From Humulus lupulus (lineage: Eukaryota > Streptophyta > Magnoliopsida > Rosales > Cannabaceae): 64,000 nt of DNA. The notes under the pieces were generated by a model. The model saw only the letters and a program-made list of their open reading frames with translations, ran no database searches and had not been told where the DNA came from. The stretch lies in assembly GCF_963169125.1 (NCBI RefSeq), contig NC_084797.1, positions 100,217,868-100,281,867 on the forward strand. The letters are read 5' to 3'. The translations under genes and the position numbers were made by a program. Position 1 is the stretch's first letter. Each line of letters starts with the position of its first letter. Shown here in pieces: positions 34,975 through 47,130 of this stretch.

Positions 34975-37295
34975 TGTAACGACCCAAATTCGCTAATAAG
35001 GCTTAAGGGCCTTGATTAGTGTGCCAGGAGGGCAGGTTGGGATTTATGTGTGGTTTTAGGAATTAAATGCATGATTATGATTTAAAGCATGTTATGTGAC
35101 TATTTGATTATTTGATTATTTGAGATGCATGACTATGTATATTAGTATGCATGTAGGCCCGGATTGTGTTTGAAGGGCATAATTGTAATTTTGGCCATGT
35201 TGGGCATAACTGTATTAATATGTGATGATTGTTGAGACCACAGTGGTATGTGGGTATTTCCGTGATTGGTAACTTTCGGCACGAGGCGATCCTAGAGCTG
35301 AATAGCGGGGAAAGTCACAACGGGGCATTATAATTGACTTTGGGCAAGTCAAGGAGTATTTTTGATATTGGGTTATGAAAATAAATAATTGGAGATATAT
35401 TTGAGGTTAGGATGTCTAGGCGGGAATACTGGGGGATTTTACCATTTTTGCCTCGGGGATATTTTGGTACCCCGAACCTTGAGGTAACCAACTTAAGTTA
35501 TAAAAACAAAACAAATAGACCATTTGGAGACTTAGAGAAACCGACCCAGCCTCCACCCTCTCCTCTTCTTCTTTCTTTCCTCTTTCTTTCATGAAATCCA
35601 CAGAAATCTTAGGAGAAATCAAGCTTGAATTTCTGAAAATTAATGGTGGGATTTGGAGGTTTAGCTCAAGAGTTAACCAAGAACAAATCAGGGTAAAGGT
35701 AAGCAATTAATTCTTTTTCTCAAGTTAATTTCAGAGATTTTGTTGGGTTGTGAATGTTTATGGGTTTTTGATATTCAAGGTGGAGTTTGAGGCTTGAAAC
35801 TTTGAAGATAAGTCATGGGATCCTTTGGGAAACGATTCTACAACTGAGGTAAGGTTTAAATTAAAGTTTGATGGTTGAAATTGAGAATTTCTATGGTTGG
35901 TTTTGAGTTTTAGGTTTGAAATTTCAGAAATTTGGAATTTGGATCTTGGTGAGTGTTAGGTTGGATTTTTGGTGGAATTGTGTTGTTTAAACCATCCTAA
36001 TGTTGTGATTATTAATTGGTTTTGAATTGGGAGCTTTGGGATGGCTTTAGGTGAGGTTTTAAGCTTGAAAATGGTGGGTTTTTCTGGGTTCGAAGGGTCG
36101 GGCCGCGGCATAGTTCTTGGAGGGCCGCGGCCCTTGAAGGCTAAGTTGTGCTGAGGATGGAGGGCGGGCCGCGGCATGGTCCTTGTAGGGCCGCGGCCCT
36201 TACCTGTTTCTGGGCGTTTTTGTGGCCCTATTTGGGGGCCATGCCGGGGCGCTTAAGGAATTTTGGGATTTTGAGAATTTGGGCTTGGGAATTTAACCTA
36301 GGGTGCTCGGGGTTGAGTCTTTTACAATGTTTGGTGAATTTCAACGTTCCGAGTACTAGAACTTGGTTTAGAAATTCATTGGAGATTAATCTTATTGGTA
36401 TCCATTATCTTGGTTGTGACTAGGTGTTAAGCTAGTGCTCGGGAAGTGGATCGTGCTCGGGAGTCGTCATTTTTCTATTTAAAGCATTTGGAATTAAGGT
36501 AAGAAAACCGTAACACCCGAGAATAGGGCATGGCCCCACTGTGTGATTGTAGGGCATGGCCCCAGATTGTATTATGTGCAAATGTTTAAACCTTAAATGA
36601 ATCATGATGTGTGTGAATGATTATTTCAAATGTACTATATGTGTGATTATGATGAAATGAACGGCAAGGGCCGAGTACGGCGTAGGCCGGGGCGGCCGTG
36701 GGCCGAAAGTAACACCTAGCACATGGGATGCTATAATCAGGGCGGGGCCCGGTGGATTCATGTGTTATGCTATAATCAGGGCGGGGCCCGGTGGATACAT
36801 GTGTTTGCTTAGTCTAATGGTTGAGTTGTTTATCTGTGGATTATCTGTTATGATAAAACTGTATACATTGCATATGTTATGTTCTGCATGGGTTTTCTTG
36901 CTGGGCTTCGGCTCACGGGTGCTCCGTGTTGCAGGTAGGGCAAAGACCGAGTCAACCAACCATGAGTACGGAGAGCGTGAAGTGACGCGTACATGTTTGG
37001 CCTGCCCGACTGCTTGGGTTGGGGGTTTATTTGAAAATGGCTGTAATAATCTATGATTTTATGATTTATCAACTGTAAACTTATTTCAAGATGTAAATAG
37101 TTTTCAAACCTTATTTTTGGGATCCCAAAGGTTTAATACTAGCAGTTTTAAATGAAACGACGCATTTTCTAAGATTACAGCCTTAAAGTTTAATTAGTCA
37201 CACTTTTGTCTCAAAACCTCGGTTAGCGAGTGCTTTGCACACTGTTTTGTCTTAAAAATCACTAAGTAACGGCTCTAAGGAAGTAGGGCGTTACA
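34975..37295 (+). repeat. Element B 3' LTR
   Basis: 2321 bp, nearly identical to 28162-30503. It lacks 21 bp that hold most of the CCATGCCGCGGCATGG palindrome of the 5' LTR. Confidence 0.92.
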
Positions 37296-37738
37296 GGAAG
37301 TGTGTTCGTTGACAATAAGATGTAGACTCAACAACGGGAAGCTTCTGAATGATTGGGCACGATGAACAGTTTTGGGGATTCTGGGAAAGAAGGGAAGTTT
37401 TGGAAGTTCAGAAAAAGGAAATTTTTTAAATGCAAAGGTGGTGCAGTTTGAAATTTGGCCATCCTATTTATACGTAAATTGTGGAAATTAATTTGAGCCG
37501 TCCAGTTGGGTTAGTTCAAGATCCAAGGGCCAAGATTAAATAGACCAAACGATGGCAAAAAGTTAACAAGACAATTATTGCAGTCCTCAAAATCCGAAGA
37601 GACGCCAAATGCGGTACACCACGTGTCCTGTACTCAAGTAGTGAGCAGGTGTGGTTTTATGTAACAGAAGTCTAAAAGCCCCTACTGTGTAGTTCAGAAA
37701 TTGACGACGTCATACAGGAGCAAAGCTTGGGGGGAAAA
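37296..37738 (+). other. Gypsy-2 3' end with polypurine tract
   Basis: Resumes Gypsy-2 after element B. Non-coding; it ends with GGGGGGAAAA (37729-37738) immediately before the 3' LTR, the expected plus-strand primer. Confidence 0.75.
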
Positions 37739-38463
37739 TGTTGTGCCCTAATTTTAGCCTGAGTTCATTCACTCAGCTCAGGTACAGCTGGCAAATAAAT
37801 ATACAGAGAGATAACCAAGGGAATGATATATGCTTATTATCCACGTGGACAACTCGAGTTTCACGTGGTCATACGTGGTGTTAGGCATCCTGGGTTTAAC
37901 CTGAACTAAGGATGCAATGGCTATGAAGTGCGAGCTCAGAATATTAAAGTAGCTGTCAAAGCAAGAGCTTGGAGGAGATACCGAGCTCGTGGTAATTCTA
38001 GTATATTGCCTACTCAAGGATCCCCGGAGACTCAGGATCCCCTTATACATTTATTTATGACCAGGTTGTCATATTTAATATCCCAGATATTAGGAGTACA
38101 TTTACTTTGTGATCAAATCATATCCCAATATAAATGGTAATTATTTGTATTAAATGTAATAATTATGTAACCGTGTGATTGACTCACGCGGTTACCCAAA
38201 CCTGTCCATGAAATTCCCTTATAAATATTGGGAATATTGGACAGGAAAAGGGACCATTATTCTGTAATACCAAAACTCTCCCAAAATAGAGAGGGAAACA
38301 GCAATAATATTGACTCGTGGACTAGGTGGATTTTAACCACTGAACCACGTAAATGTTTTGTATTCTTGAGTGAATTCAAATTATTATTCATTACAGTTTA
38401 CTATTAAGCACTAATCTACCTTATTATTTCTTAATACACTGTTGGCAAAAAACCGTGTCGACA
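37739..38463 (+). repeat. Gypsy-2 3' LTR
   Basis: 725 bp from TGTTGTGCCC to GTGTCGACA, followed by the TCTCT duplication. It is the partner of 7774-8498. Confidence 0.9.
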
Positions 38464-39291
38464 TCTCTCATTCCCATGTTTCTTACATGCTTCTTAAAAG
38501 ATTTCATGGATAAAGTCTTTGTGAAAGGATTTGCAAGATTATGCTCTGAAGCTATCTTCATAACTGCAACATCTCCTCGATGAACTATCTCTCTGATCAA
38601 GAGATATTTCCTCCCGATGTGCTTTCCCCTCTTGTGAATTTGTGGTTCCTTTGAGTTAGCTACTGCCCCGCTGTTGTCACGATATAGGACTAGTGGCTTA
38701 TCCACATCTGGCACTACTTCCAGATCGGAATAGAACTTCTTGAGCTACACAGCCTCCTTAGCTTCTTCATAAGCTGCTATATACTCGGCTTCCATGGTGG
38801 AGTCTGCAATGCTGGTTTGTTTAATACTTTGCTAGACTACTGCTCCTCCTCCAAGAGTAAACACTGATCCAGAAGTCAATTTCTGACTATCTCTGTTTGA
38901 TTGAAAATCATAATCAGTGTAACTAGTGGGGCTTAGGTCTCCACCTCAATATACAAGCATATAATCTCTAGTATTTTTAAGATACATGAGAATATTCTTC
39001 ACTGCAATCCAATGACTCAATCCAGGATTAGATTGATAACAACTGACTATCCCTACTACATAACAAATGTCAGGTCTTGTACGTAGCATAACATACATAA
39101 GACTGCATACTGCTGAGGAATAGGGATACTATCTCATATTTTCCTCTTCCTAAGGTTCTTTTGAGACACTGCTCCTTGGAAAGGACTACTCCAGAACAGG
39201 TTGGCATATCACCCTTTTTGGAGTTTTACATATTAAAGCATTCTAGCACCTTATCAATATAAGTTTCTTGAGACAGTTCCAAGGTCTTGTT
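38464..39291 (-). pseudogene. Copia-1 RNase H and RT tail
   Basis: Minus-strand translation gives a copia RNase H: ADSTMEAEYIAAYEEA, then LYRDNSGAVANSKEP, KHIGRKYLLIREIV and KHVRNMGMR close to the end. Just upstream is a copia RT-RNase H connection with SLMYVMLRTRPDI. Several stops and shifts lie between 38715 and 39290. The last codons were separated from their 3' end by the Gypsy-2 insertion at 38463; the missing tail lies at 7736-7773. Confidence 0.85.
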
Positions 39292-40215
39292 CTATCTATC
39301 TCTAAGAATTTTAATGCCCATAACATACTTGGCTTCTCCCAAATCTTTCATTTGGAATTTTTCAGTTAACCAGTTCTTTACCTTTGATAATGATGTTACA
39401 TCATTGCCAATCAGTAATATATCATCAACGTAAAGAACGAGGAATACTACTACACCATCTTTGATTTGTTTATAGGCACATGGTTCGTCAACATTTTGTT
39501 CAAAATCAAACGTTTTAATTGTATCATCAAATCTAAGATTCCAAGATCTAGAAGCTTGTTTGAGTCCATAGATGGACCTAAGAAGCTTGCAAAATTTTCG
39601 CTCTTGACCTTTTACTTCGAACCCTTCTGGTTGAGACATGTAAATGGTTTCGTCAAGGTAGCCATTTAGAAAAGCTGTTTTGACATCCATTTGCCAAATC
39701 CCATAATCCATTCATGCAGAAATGGATAAGAGTATACGAATGGATTTTAGCATGGCTACAGGAGAAAAAGTTTCTTCATAATCAACCCCTTCTTTTTGTG
39801 TGTAGCCTTTGGCTATAAGCCTTGCTTTGAAAGTCTCTACTTTCCCATCCGCTCCTCTTTTCTTCTTGAATATCCACTTGCAACCAATGGGTTTGATATT
39901 CTTAGGTGGATCTTCAAGAACCCAAACAGAATTGGAATACATCGACTCCATTTCTTGCTTCATGACGTATTTCCATTTGTCCTTGTCAGAATCATTCATT
40001 GCATCTTTAAATGTCAATGGATCTTCTTTGTTTGTGTCAGACACAAGCATTTGAACTTCTTGTTCATAGCGTATGGGTTGCTTACTAACCCTCCCACTAC
40101 GGCGAGGCTCTATACTATTCTGACTAGAACTAGCAGTTTCCTTTTGCCATTTTTCATTGGTTGTTGTCGGTGACTTTGCAACTTCATTCGAGACCATCTC
40201 CTCCAGTACAACCAT
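39292..40215 (-). pseudogene. Copia-1 reverse transcriptase
   Basis: Two open stretches (39712-40215 and 39292-39711) are separated by one TGA. Motifs are KPIGCKWIFKKK, RLIAKGYTQKEGVDY, QMDVKTAFLNGYLDE, the YVDD catalytic site at 39421-39432 in LYVDDILLIGND, and SIYGLKQASRSW. These are standard Ty1/copia RT signatures. The enzyme would copy the element RNA into DNA. Confidence 0.9.
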
Positions 40216-40767
40216 ACTGCGAGGTTTGTGGTTATTAACATAGTCATGTTCAAGAAAAGTTGCATTTGTCGATACAAATTTTTTATTTTCTTTTGAAAAT
40301 TCCGCCTCTAGTCACTTTGGAATATCCCACAAACATGCACACTTCAGAGTGTGATTCCAACTTCCCGGTCTTTCCTTTAAGCACATGTGCAGGATTCCCC
40401 CAAATGCGAAAATGGAGTAAACTAGGTTTAGAACCATTCCATAATTCCATGGGTGTCTTCTGGATAGACTTAGATGGAACAACATTCAATGTGTATAGAG
40501 CACATTGAATCGCATAGCCCTAGAATGACAGTGGTAATGATGAGAAGCTCATCATTGTCTAACCATATCTAGTAACGTTCTGTTCCGTCTTTCTGAAACA
40601 CCATTTTGTTGTGGCGTTCCAAGTGTTGTGAGTTGAGATTGAATACCATGCTCATGCAGATGGTCCTCGAATTCAAAATCCAAGTACTCTCCTCCTCGAT
40701 CAGATCGAAGAACATTCAGTGATTTACCTAATTACTTTTCAGCCTCTGCTTGAAATTCTTTGAACTT
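40216..40767 (-). pseudogene. Copia-1 integrase C-terminal half, degraded
   Basis: Fragments such as PMELWNGSKPSLLHFRIWG and SDRGGEYLDFEFEDHL are readable in different frames (open part 40283-40489), so several frameshifts have occurred. This is the end of the integrase core and the copia-specific GKGY-like region. Confidence 0.75.
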
Positions 40768-41961
40768 TCAAAAAGTTTCAGATTTTCTTTGCATTAAGTA
40801 TAGGTAACCATATCTTGAATAATCGTCAACGAAAGTGACAAAGTATTCATAATCTCCTCTTGCTTGTACATTAAGTGGATCACAAACATCCGTATGTACC
40901 AGCTGAAGTGGTTCTGTAGCTCTTAAACCTTTAGCAGAGAAAGGTCTCTTGGTCATCTTGCCTTCTAGACAGGATTCACAAACAGGTTGAGATCCAATAG
41001 ATAGTTCTCTTAAAGGACCATCCTTTACAAGCCTATATATTTTATCTAGACCAATATGGCCCAATCTCAAGTGCCACAGATATGTTTCACTATCGAAATC
41101 AGTCTTTTGTCGTTTAATAGATCTAGGATTAGCTATTTCAAATAATTCAGAATTATAAGAAGATTTCTCTTTAGCTTGTAGTTTATAAAGCCCATCAATA
41201 GATTTTGTAGAACTTATCTTAAAACCATATCTCAAAATAACAATCGAATTATTATTAAGAGAAATTTTAAAACCCTGTTCATGCAACCTAGAAACAGAAA
41301 TTAAGTTTCTAGAAAATCCAGGAATATAATAAACGTTCTCTAAAATAAGAAATTTATTCTTCTCAAATTCCAGACGGGCTGTTCCAACTGCTGCTGCAGA
41401 GATCTGACCACTGCCTACCCTTATAGTCACCTCTCCATCAGCAAGCTTCCTCGTCAAACTAAGAATCTGTAGAGAAAAACAAACATGATTAGTGGCTCCT
41501 GAATCTACTATCCAAGATGAGGAATTTTCTTCCACTAAACAAGTTTGTAACATAAGTAAATCAAATTTACCTTTCTTTTTCTCTTTCAAGTCAGCAAGAT
41601 ACTTTGGACAGTTTTTCTTCCAGTGACCATCTACTCCACAGTGAAAACAAGTCCCTTTAGGGGTCTTCTTTTTAGAGCTATTGGTGTTCTTGTTCTCTTT
41701 GCCTTTGGATGACTTGTTAGGCTTCTTTGAACTCTTGTCTTTTTCTTTCTCTTTGTCCATTCCATATCCATTTTTCCTCTTTTTGGTTTTAGCCTTTGAA
41801 GAGGATGGGCCAAAATCAACAACATTTGCCTCTCTTTCTTTCTCAGAACCTTTGTTAAGAGATTCATAAGTTTGCAACTCATTCAACAATTGTGTCATGT
41901 TATATTTTAATTTGTTCATGACATAGTTGGTTGTGAAACCTTTAAAAGCTGGAGAAAGCAA
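40768..41961 (-). pseudogene. Copia-1 gag C-terminus, protease and integrase N-terminus
   Basis: A 397-codon open stretch. It contains, in order, a basic Lys/Ser-rich linker, a CX2CX4HX4C knuckle (CFHCGVDGHWKKNC), the protease motif WIVDSGATNHV, the integrase zinc finger (HLRLGHIG ... CESCLEGK) and the first catalytic region (LVHTDVCDPL, FVTFVDDYSRYGY). It is continuous with gag except for a TAA at about 41959-41961. It ends at a stop after RKSETF, where related elements read on. Confidence 0.9.
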
Positions 41962-42447
41962 TTAAAGTATAATGCTCACTTGAGTCCTTTCATCAATGGT
42001 TGCCCCATGGATAATGACATCATGCATTATATTGATCATGTCTAATACATGTTCTCTGACAGAAACTCCTTTCTGCATTTGTTTGGTCATGTAGGATCTG
42101 GTGGCCTCATGCCTGCACTGATCTGACTGCTGCCCAAACATATCTTGAAGGGAATCCCAGATATCATAAGCAGTCTCAATGTCTTCAAACTTATTTTTGA
42201 GCACATCGCTCATACTTTCAAGCATATAACACTTTGCTTTGTTGTTTGATAAGATCCAACTATCAAACTTTTCCCTTGCTAATTTGGCAGCAGTAGCGGG
42301 AGGGACTTCAGGACACTCCTCAGTTAAGAAAAATTTGTGGTTCTCACATATTAATACAATGTTCCTGTTTGATTTCCATTTCATGTAGTTTTCACCAATC
42401 AACTTTTCATTAGAAAGTAAAGAAGATACATGATTTGAGCTAGACAT
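41962..42447 (-). pseudogene. Copia-1 gag
   Basis: Starts at ATG 42447 (MSSSNHVSSLLSNEKL), chosen because copia gag usually begins with a Ser-rich run before the LxGENYxxWK pattern seen here (IGENYMKWKSN). The frame runs 162 codons to a single TAA and continues beyond it. The gag_pre-integrase-type signature YDIWDSLQDMFG is present. It is among the better preserved coding pieces of the window. Confidence 0.85.
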
Positions 42448-43875
42448 GATTGTTGAAAATAAATAAATAAACAAAATTTAATTTATGCATATAATAAATA
42501 TCAATAATTTTTGGAATAGTAAATGTGATGCATGAATGCAACAATTAAAGAACACATAAAATAATTACTAATTCCACGATTAATTAATTCGAACATTAAT
42601 GGACCAGCCTTAGGATAGGTCAGACTAATTCCAAATTAATTTTGAGACAAATTCTCAAATTTATAAGTGAAAACTCAAATCAACATTTCTCTTTTGACTT
42701 ATAAACAACCGCTTGTTTGGTCAAGGATACACTAGTACACTCGAAAGCCTAATGCACCTTGTGAGTGTAACCCATTATTTTAGATCAATAACTTAACTCA
42801 AGAGTGTGCCTTAGGGTCAGTCAAACTTGAAATACATCATTAAAACCTATTATTGAAAAGAAGTTTGCCTTGAGAATAACACAGTTGGAAGCCTTCCATA
42901 GGGGGACACAAGCAATGGTGCCGCGAGGCCCTCTCCATGTTACCTCGGTACTAACTAATAATGGAGACCATGGGACTTATTGTTATAACTCCCTCTCCCA
43001 CTCACTATTTTAAAATATGTGTTTTCTCAAAACATCCTATGTTTTTTTTATTAGTTTGTAAAAATAAAGTGATCTATTTTTACCAAATTATATTCTAATA
43101 ATTACTAATCCAATCAAGCAAAATTAAAATTATAGAATATGCCCTAAATAATTCATTTTTAATTTGCTATAATTACTCAGAATATCATTTATTATTTAAT
43201 AGAATTATTTTATTACATAGTAGAAAATAAACTACTTTTAAAATCTATTTCTGCTCTTGAACTAGTTAAAACTAGATTTATTCTTATATGTTCCATCAAA
43301 TAAAGCATTTAATCACATAGGACAATCAGAAGGCATGTTTCTACTCATATGAGATGCATGCTAATTTTAAATACTGTGTGGGTAATATGTATGGCATGTC
43401 AAAAATGCATGATAAAGTATTAAACAATTTAATCACATACAAATATTTAAATAAATAAATACTGATTACATAAATAAATAAATGCGGGCTGGGTGTCTTG
43501 GGTATTTTTAGAAAAATTACAACACTTGCAAAATTATACACAAAGATGTAAGAAACTAAATAAAATCTAAAGAGATCTATATCTTCAACTTTTGGGCCTT
43601 CACAAGTAGTCTTGATCCATTAAGCCACTTTATCCATTTAATTTTGAATTAAAATAACTTTTAATTATCTTAAATAAATTTTAAGAATAATTAACTTGGG
43701 CTTTAATGCCCAATAAGTTATTAGGCCCACTTTTGAATTTGGGCTCAAACAATTAATTCAAAAAAATATTAATTATGGGCTAAAATTAATTAGGCCTATA
43801 ATTTAAATAGATAACAAAGATGCGGAGGCACAAGGTTGCTCGGCATGGGGAGGTGCGGCTGGAAGGCACGTTGAT

Positions 43876-43997
43876 GCAGGCGCAGGGGTGCGTGCATAGC
43901 AAGCGCAGGGGTGCGCGCACAGCAAGCGCAGGGGCACACTGAAGCGCTGCAGGAGCAGGGGTGCACGCAGCAGCAAGCAAGCGCAGGGGCTCGAGCT
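43876..43997. repeat. GC-rich minisatellite in the Copia-1 leader
   Basis: Units of about 23 bp built on GCGCAGGGGTGC and AGCAA recur four times with one disordered stretch (43936-43975). Confidence 0.75.
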
Positions 43998-44270
43998 TCG
44001 GAGCACGGAACCTGGGGCATGGGCCTTACAAATTTTTTTCAAATAATTTAATGCAAAAAATTAAATTACAAAAAATTCCTATGCCCCAAAATGGCTTACA
44101 TTTTTCATCTAGAAATTTAAGAACAATTCATAAACCCAAAACAATATATAATTAACGACCCTTAAGAATAAACTTTAAACATACATACTTCCATCCATTC
44201 ACACATATTACGATAACATAAGAATGCATATTATGCCAACACAATAATTAATGTATGCAGAGATTAATGA

Positions 44271-44284
44271 CTGCTCTGGTACAA
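44271..44284 (-). other. Copia-1 primer-binding site
   Basis: On the minus strand TTGTACCAGAGC lies two bases from the 5' LTR. It matches the tRNA-Met complement TGGTATCAGAGC with two mismatches. Confidence 0.7.
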
Positions 44285-44286
44285 TT

Positions 44287-46460
44287 TGTTAGGAACAAGT
44301 TTCCTAAAACGCAACGGAATAGTGATGGGTTGGCCTAGTGTGGAACAAATTTTTTTTAAAAAAATATTTAAACTACCTTTAAAAATGCGGATCTATTAAT
44401 ATACATACATTAATCATAACACAAGAAAATAATAAAGAACATACCTCTTGATGCCTATCAAGTGTCCTTGCTATCTTTTCGTAAAATAAACGATCTTCCT
44501 ATCCAATCTGCTCCCAGGTACTCACACCAATATCTTCCACAACGTTCTCTACACCTCAAGAAGTGTGTGGGCACTTAGAGAATAAAGGATGGAATATTTC
44601 TTATTCAACTTGATGTACTCAACACATGAGATCAAGATAATAGGCCTGAGATTAGTTCTGTATCTTTTTCAGGAAGAGATAGAAAAGTATCGTTCTTTTT
44701 CTTATAGCGAATAAATTCAGTATCTTATTTATTTTCTGATAAGTCTAGCTTATATGGAAAATATTTAAATTTAAAAAATAAATATGTAAACAATTTACAA
44801 TTTATCTTTTATTTAATTAATTATCTTATTAATGAAAATATCAAAAACTGACTTTTGAATTTTCCATTATTTAATTAGTTAAATAAATAAAAGTGAAAAA
44901 TCTATCCCTGATTTTTATATAGCTACACGCCAGGATTGTGTGTGTCGTGCAACACCCTATAAATTAGGGATATTTGATTTTTCCACAATTATTTAATTAT
45001 GTATTCAAACTACCTTATCAGATAAAATCCAACAACTTGATAATTAATTCAAATTTGAATCTATTATCTTTTTAACTAATTATCATATAATTAATTATTT
45101 GAATAAATATCAATCTTTTAAATTCAAATCCAATTTGATCTTATCATATTATTATCTTCCACTCAAATAAAGATATTTAATTAATTCTACTAATTAATTA
45201 AAATCAATTTTAATTAAATATTAATTTCAAAAATTAAATATTTATTTTATTATAATTTAGAAAATTATATTAAATTAATTATTTATATAATTTTGAAAAT
45301 TATATAATAATTAATTTTGATAATTACAACTAATTTGTAATTAATTAATCACTATTATCACTTAATTGCATATTTGGCCTGAAGAACAAATTTCTTCTTA
45401 AATATGTCTTTTTACCATTTTACTATTTATATCAATTCTTGCCTTGAATAGTGTTGATAGAGCCACTGTGGTGACATATGGACCTATAATTCCAAGCTCC
45501 AATAAATTTGTGATTATTAATTAAATAATCTTAATTTATTAATCTCATGATTACTCCACTATAAATATGAGACTACACTCTTTTAATTATAGACATTTCA
45601 TTTACTGAGTACTTTATAACAATAAAGCGTCCATTGATATAATCATTACATACAAATTAACCCTCTGATAATGGTTCATAATTAACTGGGAATAAAATTA
45701 CCGTTTTTCCCTTTTAATTATATCTTGTTTCCTTAAGTACCATTCACTTTACTAGTGAAGGTTAATTCATAACTAAATTATGAATTTGAGCTCAATAACC
45801 TTGCAGTCCCAAAAGTCAACTCTTAAGAGAACCATTATTCAATCTCTTACGAGAAGGTATAGATTTCATATCTGTGTACTATGTCCCCAGCCATTTACAT
45901 TAATGAATTCCCAAAATAAAAGTTTATAGGCTAATCATTCTAACAAAACCTAACGAGTGAATCAAAGAACTCATATAACATAAACAGGAGTTCATAGTAA
46001 CTTCAAGATTAAGATCTATTTGTATACGATCATCAGTTGATATATTTAATTAATACTTCAAAACGATATTTAACTAAGTATTAATAAACATATCTCGTAT
46101 AGTTCTATATATTCTCTAATATATAAGTACCTCCACTAAAGTGTCCTACTACACTAGTAATCCGAATCTAGATCACATGTATTCATAATACTAGTGGACC
46201 ATGCTTGCAGTAATTAATCTAAAGATTCCATAACTTTATTTTACTGCGAACTATTCAAGTTTATTTATCTCAAACACAATCCTCCCGTACCAATACGTGC
46301 TTGAGAGCACATAAACGAACTTAGGAATTTTTCTGATATTTACATAATATTATCACAGAATAATATAGTCCATAAAATATATGCATAAAAAATTTCAATT
46401 TATTTATTTACTCTTAAAACAATGTCTACTACATATGCTTTTAGGGAACAATTCCCAACA
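44287..46460 (-). repeat. Copia-1 5' LTR
   Basis: 2174 bp from TGTTAGGAAC to ATTCCCAACA, the partner of 5531-7735. The regulatory signals for Copia-1 transcription should lie here, but no TATA box could be chosen among the many AT-rich stretches. Confidence 0.9.
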
Positions 46461-47130
46461 CCTTTATGGATTTTCAAGACATAGAATGGCAGCTATAGGA
46501 ACCATTGAGCTCGTAGTAACATTGGGCGATGAGATGTGGGTTGTCGCCAAAATGCTCGAGTTCATTGTAATTGACTGTCCGACTGCCTACAATGCAATTT
46601 TGGGGAGACCAGCGCTGATGGCGTTCGAAGCTATAACTTTAGTTCACTACCTAGCCATGAAATTTCCATCATCCACAGGAATATGTATCGCGAGGGGAGA
46701 TCAGCTCGCTGCCAGGGTATGCTATAGCAATGCCATGAAGGGAAAATCACAACCTAGGCAGAAAGCCATGGTAATAACCGAAGAGAATGAGGAACCTCAG
46801 GCAATGGTATTTGTCGGAGACGCGGAAAAACCTCACAAAATTGGAAATGAGGTCACCCAACCCGAAGAAATTGATCAAAGATTAGGTGAAGATAGATCTG
46901 AGCTCGAGGCTTTAGAGTAGCTAGAGAAAATAGTTCTTCACCTAGAAGTACGTTCATGGGTAGTAAAGGATGGAAAAAATCTCGGAATCGAAAAAAAAGA
47001 AGGAGTTGGTCGACTTTCTAAGAAAAAACCTTGACATCTTTGCCTGGTTTCATGAGGATATGGCGGGAATTAGTCCGAGTGGGATGATGCATACATTACA
47101 CCTGGACAAAATCGTGCATGTGAAGGTGCA
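46461..47130 (+). pseudogene. Gypsy-1 protease and RT connection
   Basis: Continues the frame cut at 5530. It reads ELVVTLGD, FIVIDCPTAYNAILGRPALM and MKFPSSTGICIARGDQLAAR, parallel to Gypsy-2 at 11250-11500. The acidic linker ends in a TAG (46918-46920). A further open stretch (46970-47182) leads into the RT. Confidence 0.8.

Larger units (their letters stand above)
28162..37295 (+). mobile_element. Element B: non-coding LTR retrotransposon (LARD-like), same family as A
   Basis: A 9134-bp element with LTRs at 28162-30503 and 34975-37295, a perfect GGAAG duplication, a tRNA-Met primer site at 30506-30518 and a polypurine tract at 34961-34974. LTR differences by eye are about 12 substitutions plus one 21-bp deletion, so it is the most recent insertion here. 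Its orientation is opposite to A. No gag or pol frame exists inside. Confidence 0.92.
7774..38463 (+). mobile_element. Gypsy-2: Tat-like Ty3/gypsy element carrying two further insertions
   Basis: LTRs lie at 7774-8498 and 37739-38463, with a TCTCT duplication outside. In order it holds gag, protease, reverse transcriptase, RNase H and integrase on the plus strand, then a tandem-repeat spacer and an antisense ORF on the minus strand. Element A interrupts RNase H and element B lies in the 3' non-coding part. Without A and B it is about 12.5 kb. The pol order (integrase last), DNG/DNK-type protease and antisense ORF point to the Tat branch of Ty3/gypsy. Stops and frameshifts in every domain make it non-functional. 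Confidence 0.9.
42448..44286 (-). other. Copia-1 long 5' leader
   Basis: About 1.8 kb between primer site and gag, mostly AT-rich and non-coding, with a sharply GC-rich minisatellite at 43876-43997. Open frames across that block in several frames are by-products of its GC content. No inserted element boundary was found. Confidence 0.55.
5531..46460 (-). mobile_element. Copia-1: Ty1/copia element, itself interrupted by Gypsy-2
   Basis: Its LTRs lie at 5531-7735 and 44287-46460, both TG...CA. The coding region is on the minus strand (38464-42447). The primer-binding site lies beside the right LTR and the polypurine tract beside the left LTR, so the right LTR is the 5' LTR. Gypsy-2 (7774-38463) was inserted just upstream of the polypurine tract. 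Without that insert the element is about 10.2 kb, long for a copia because of 2.2-kb LTRs and a 1.8-kb leader. Confidence 0.9.

Noticed and set aside
43786..44042. Three overlapping Ala/Cys/Pro-rich minus-strand frames
   Set aside because: They are the GC-rich minisatellite read in three frames; this is compositional, not a protein.
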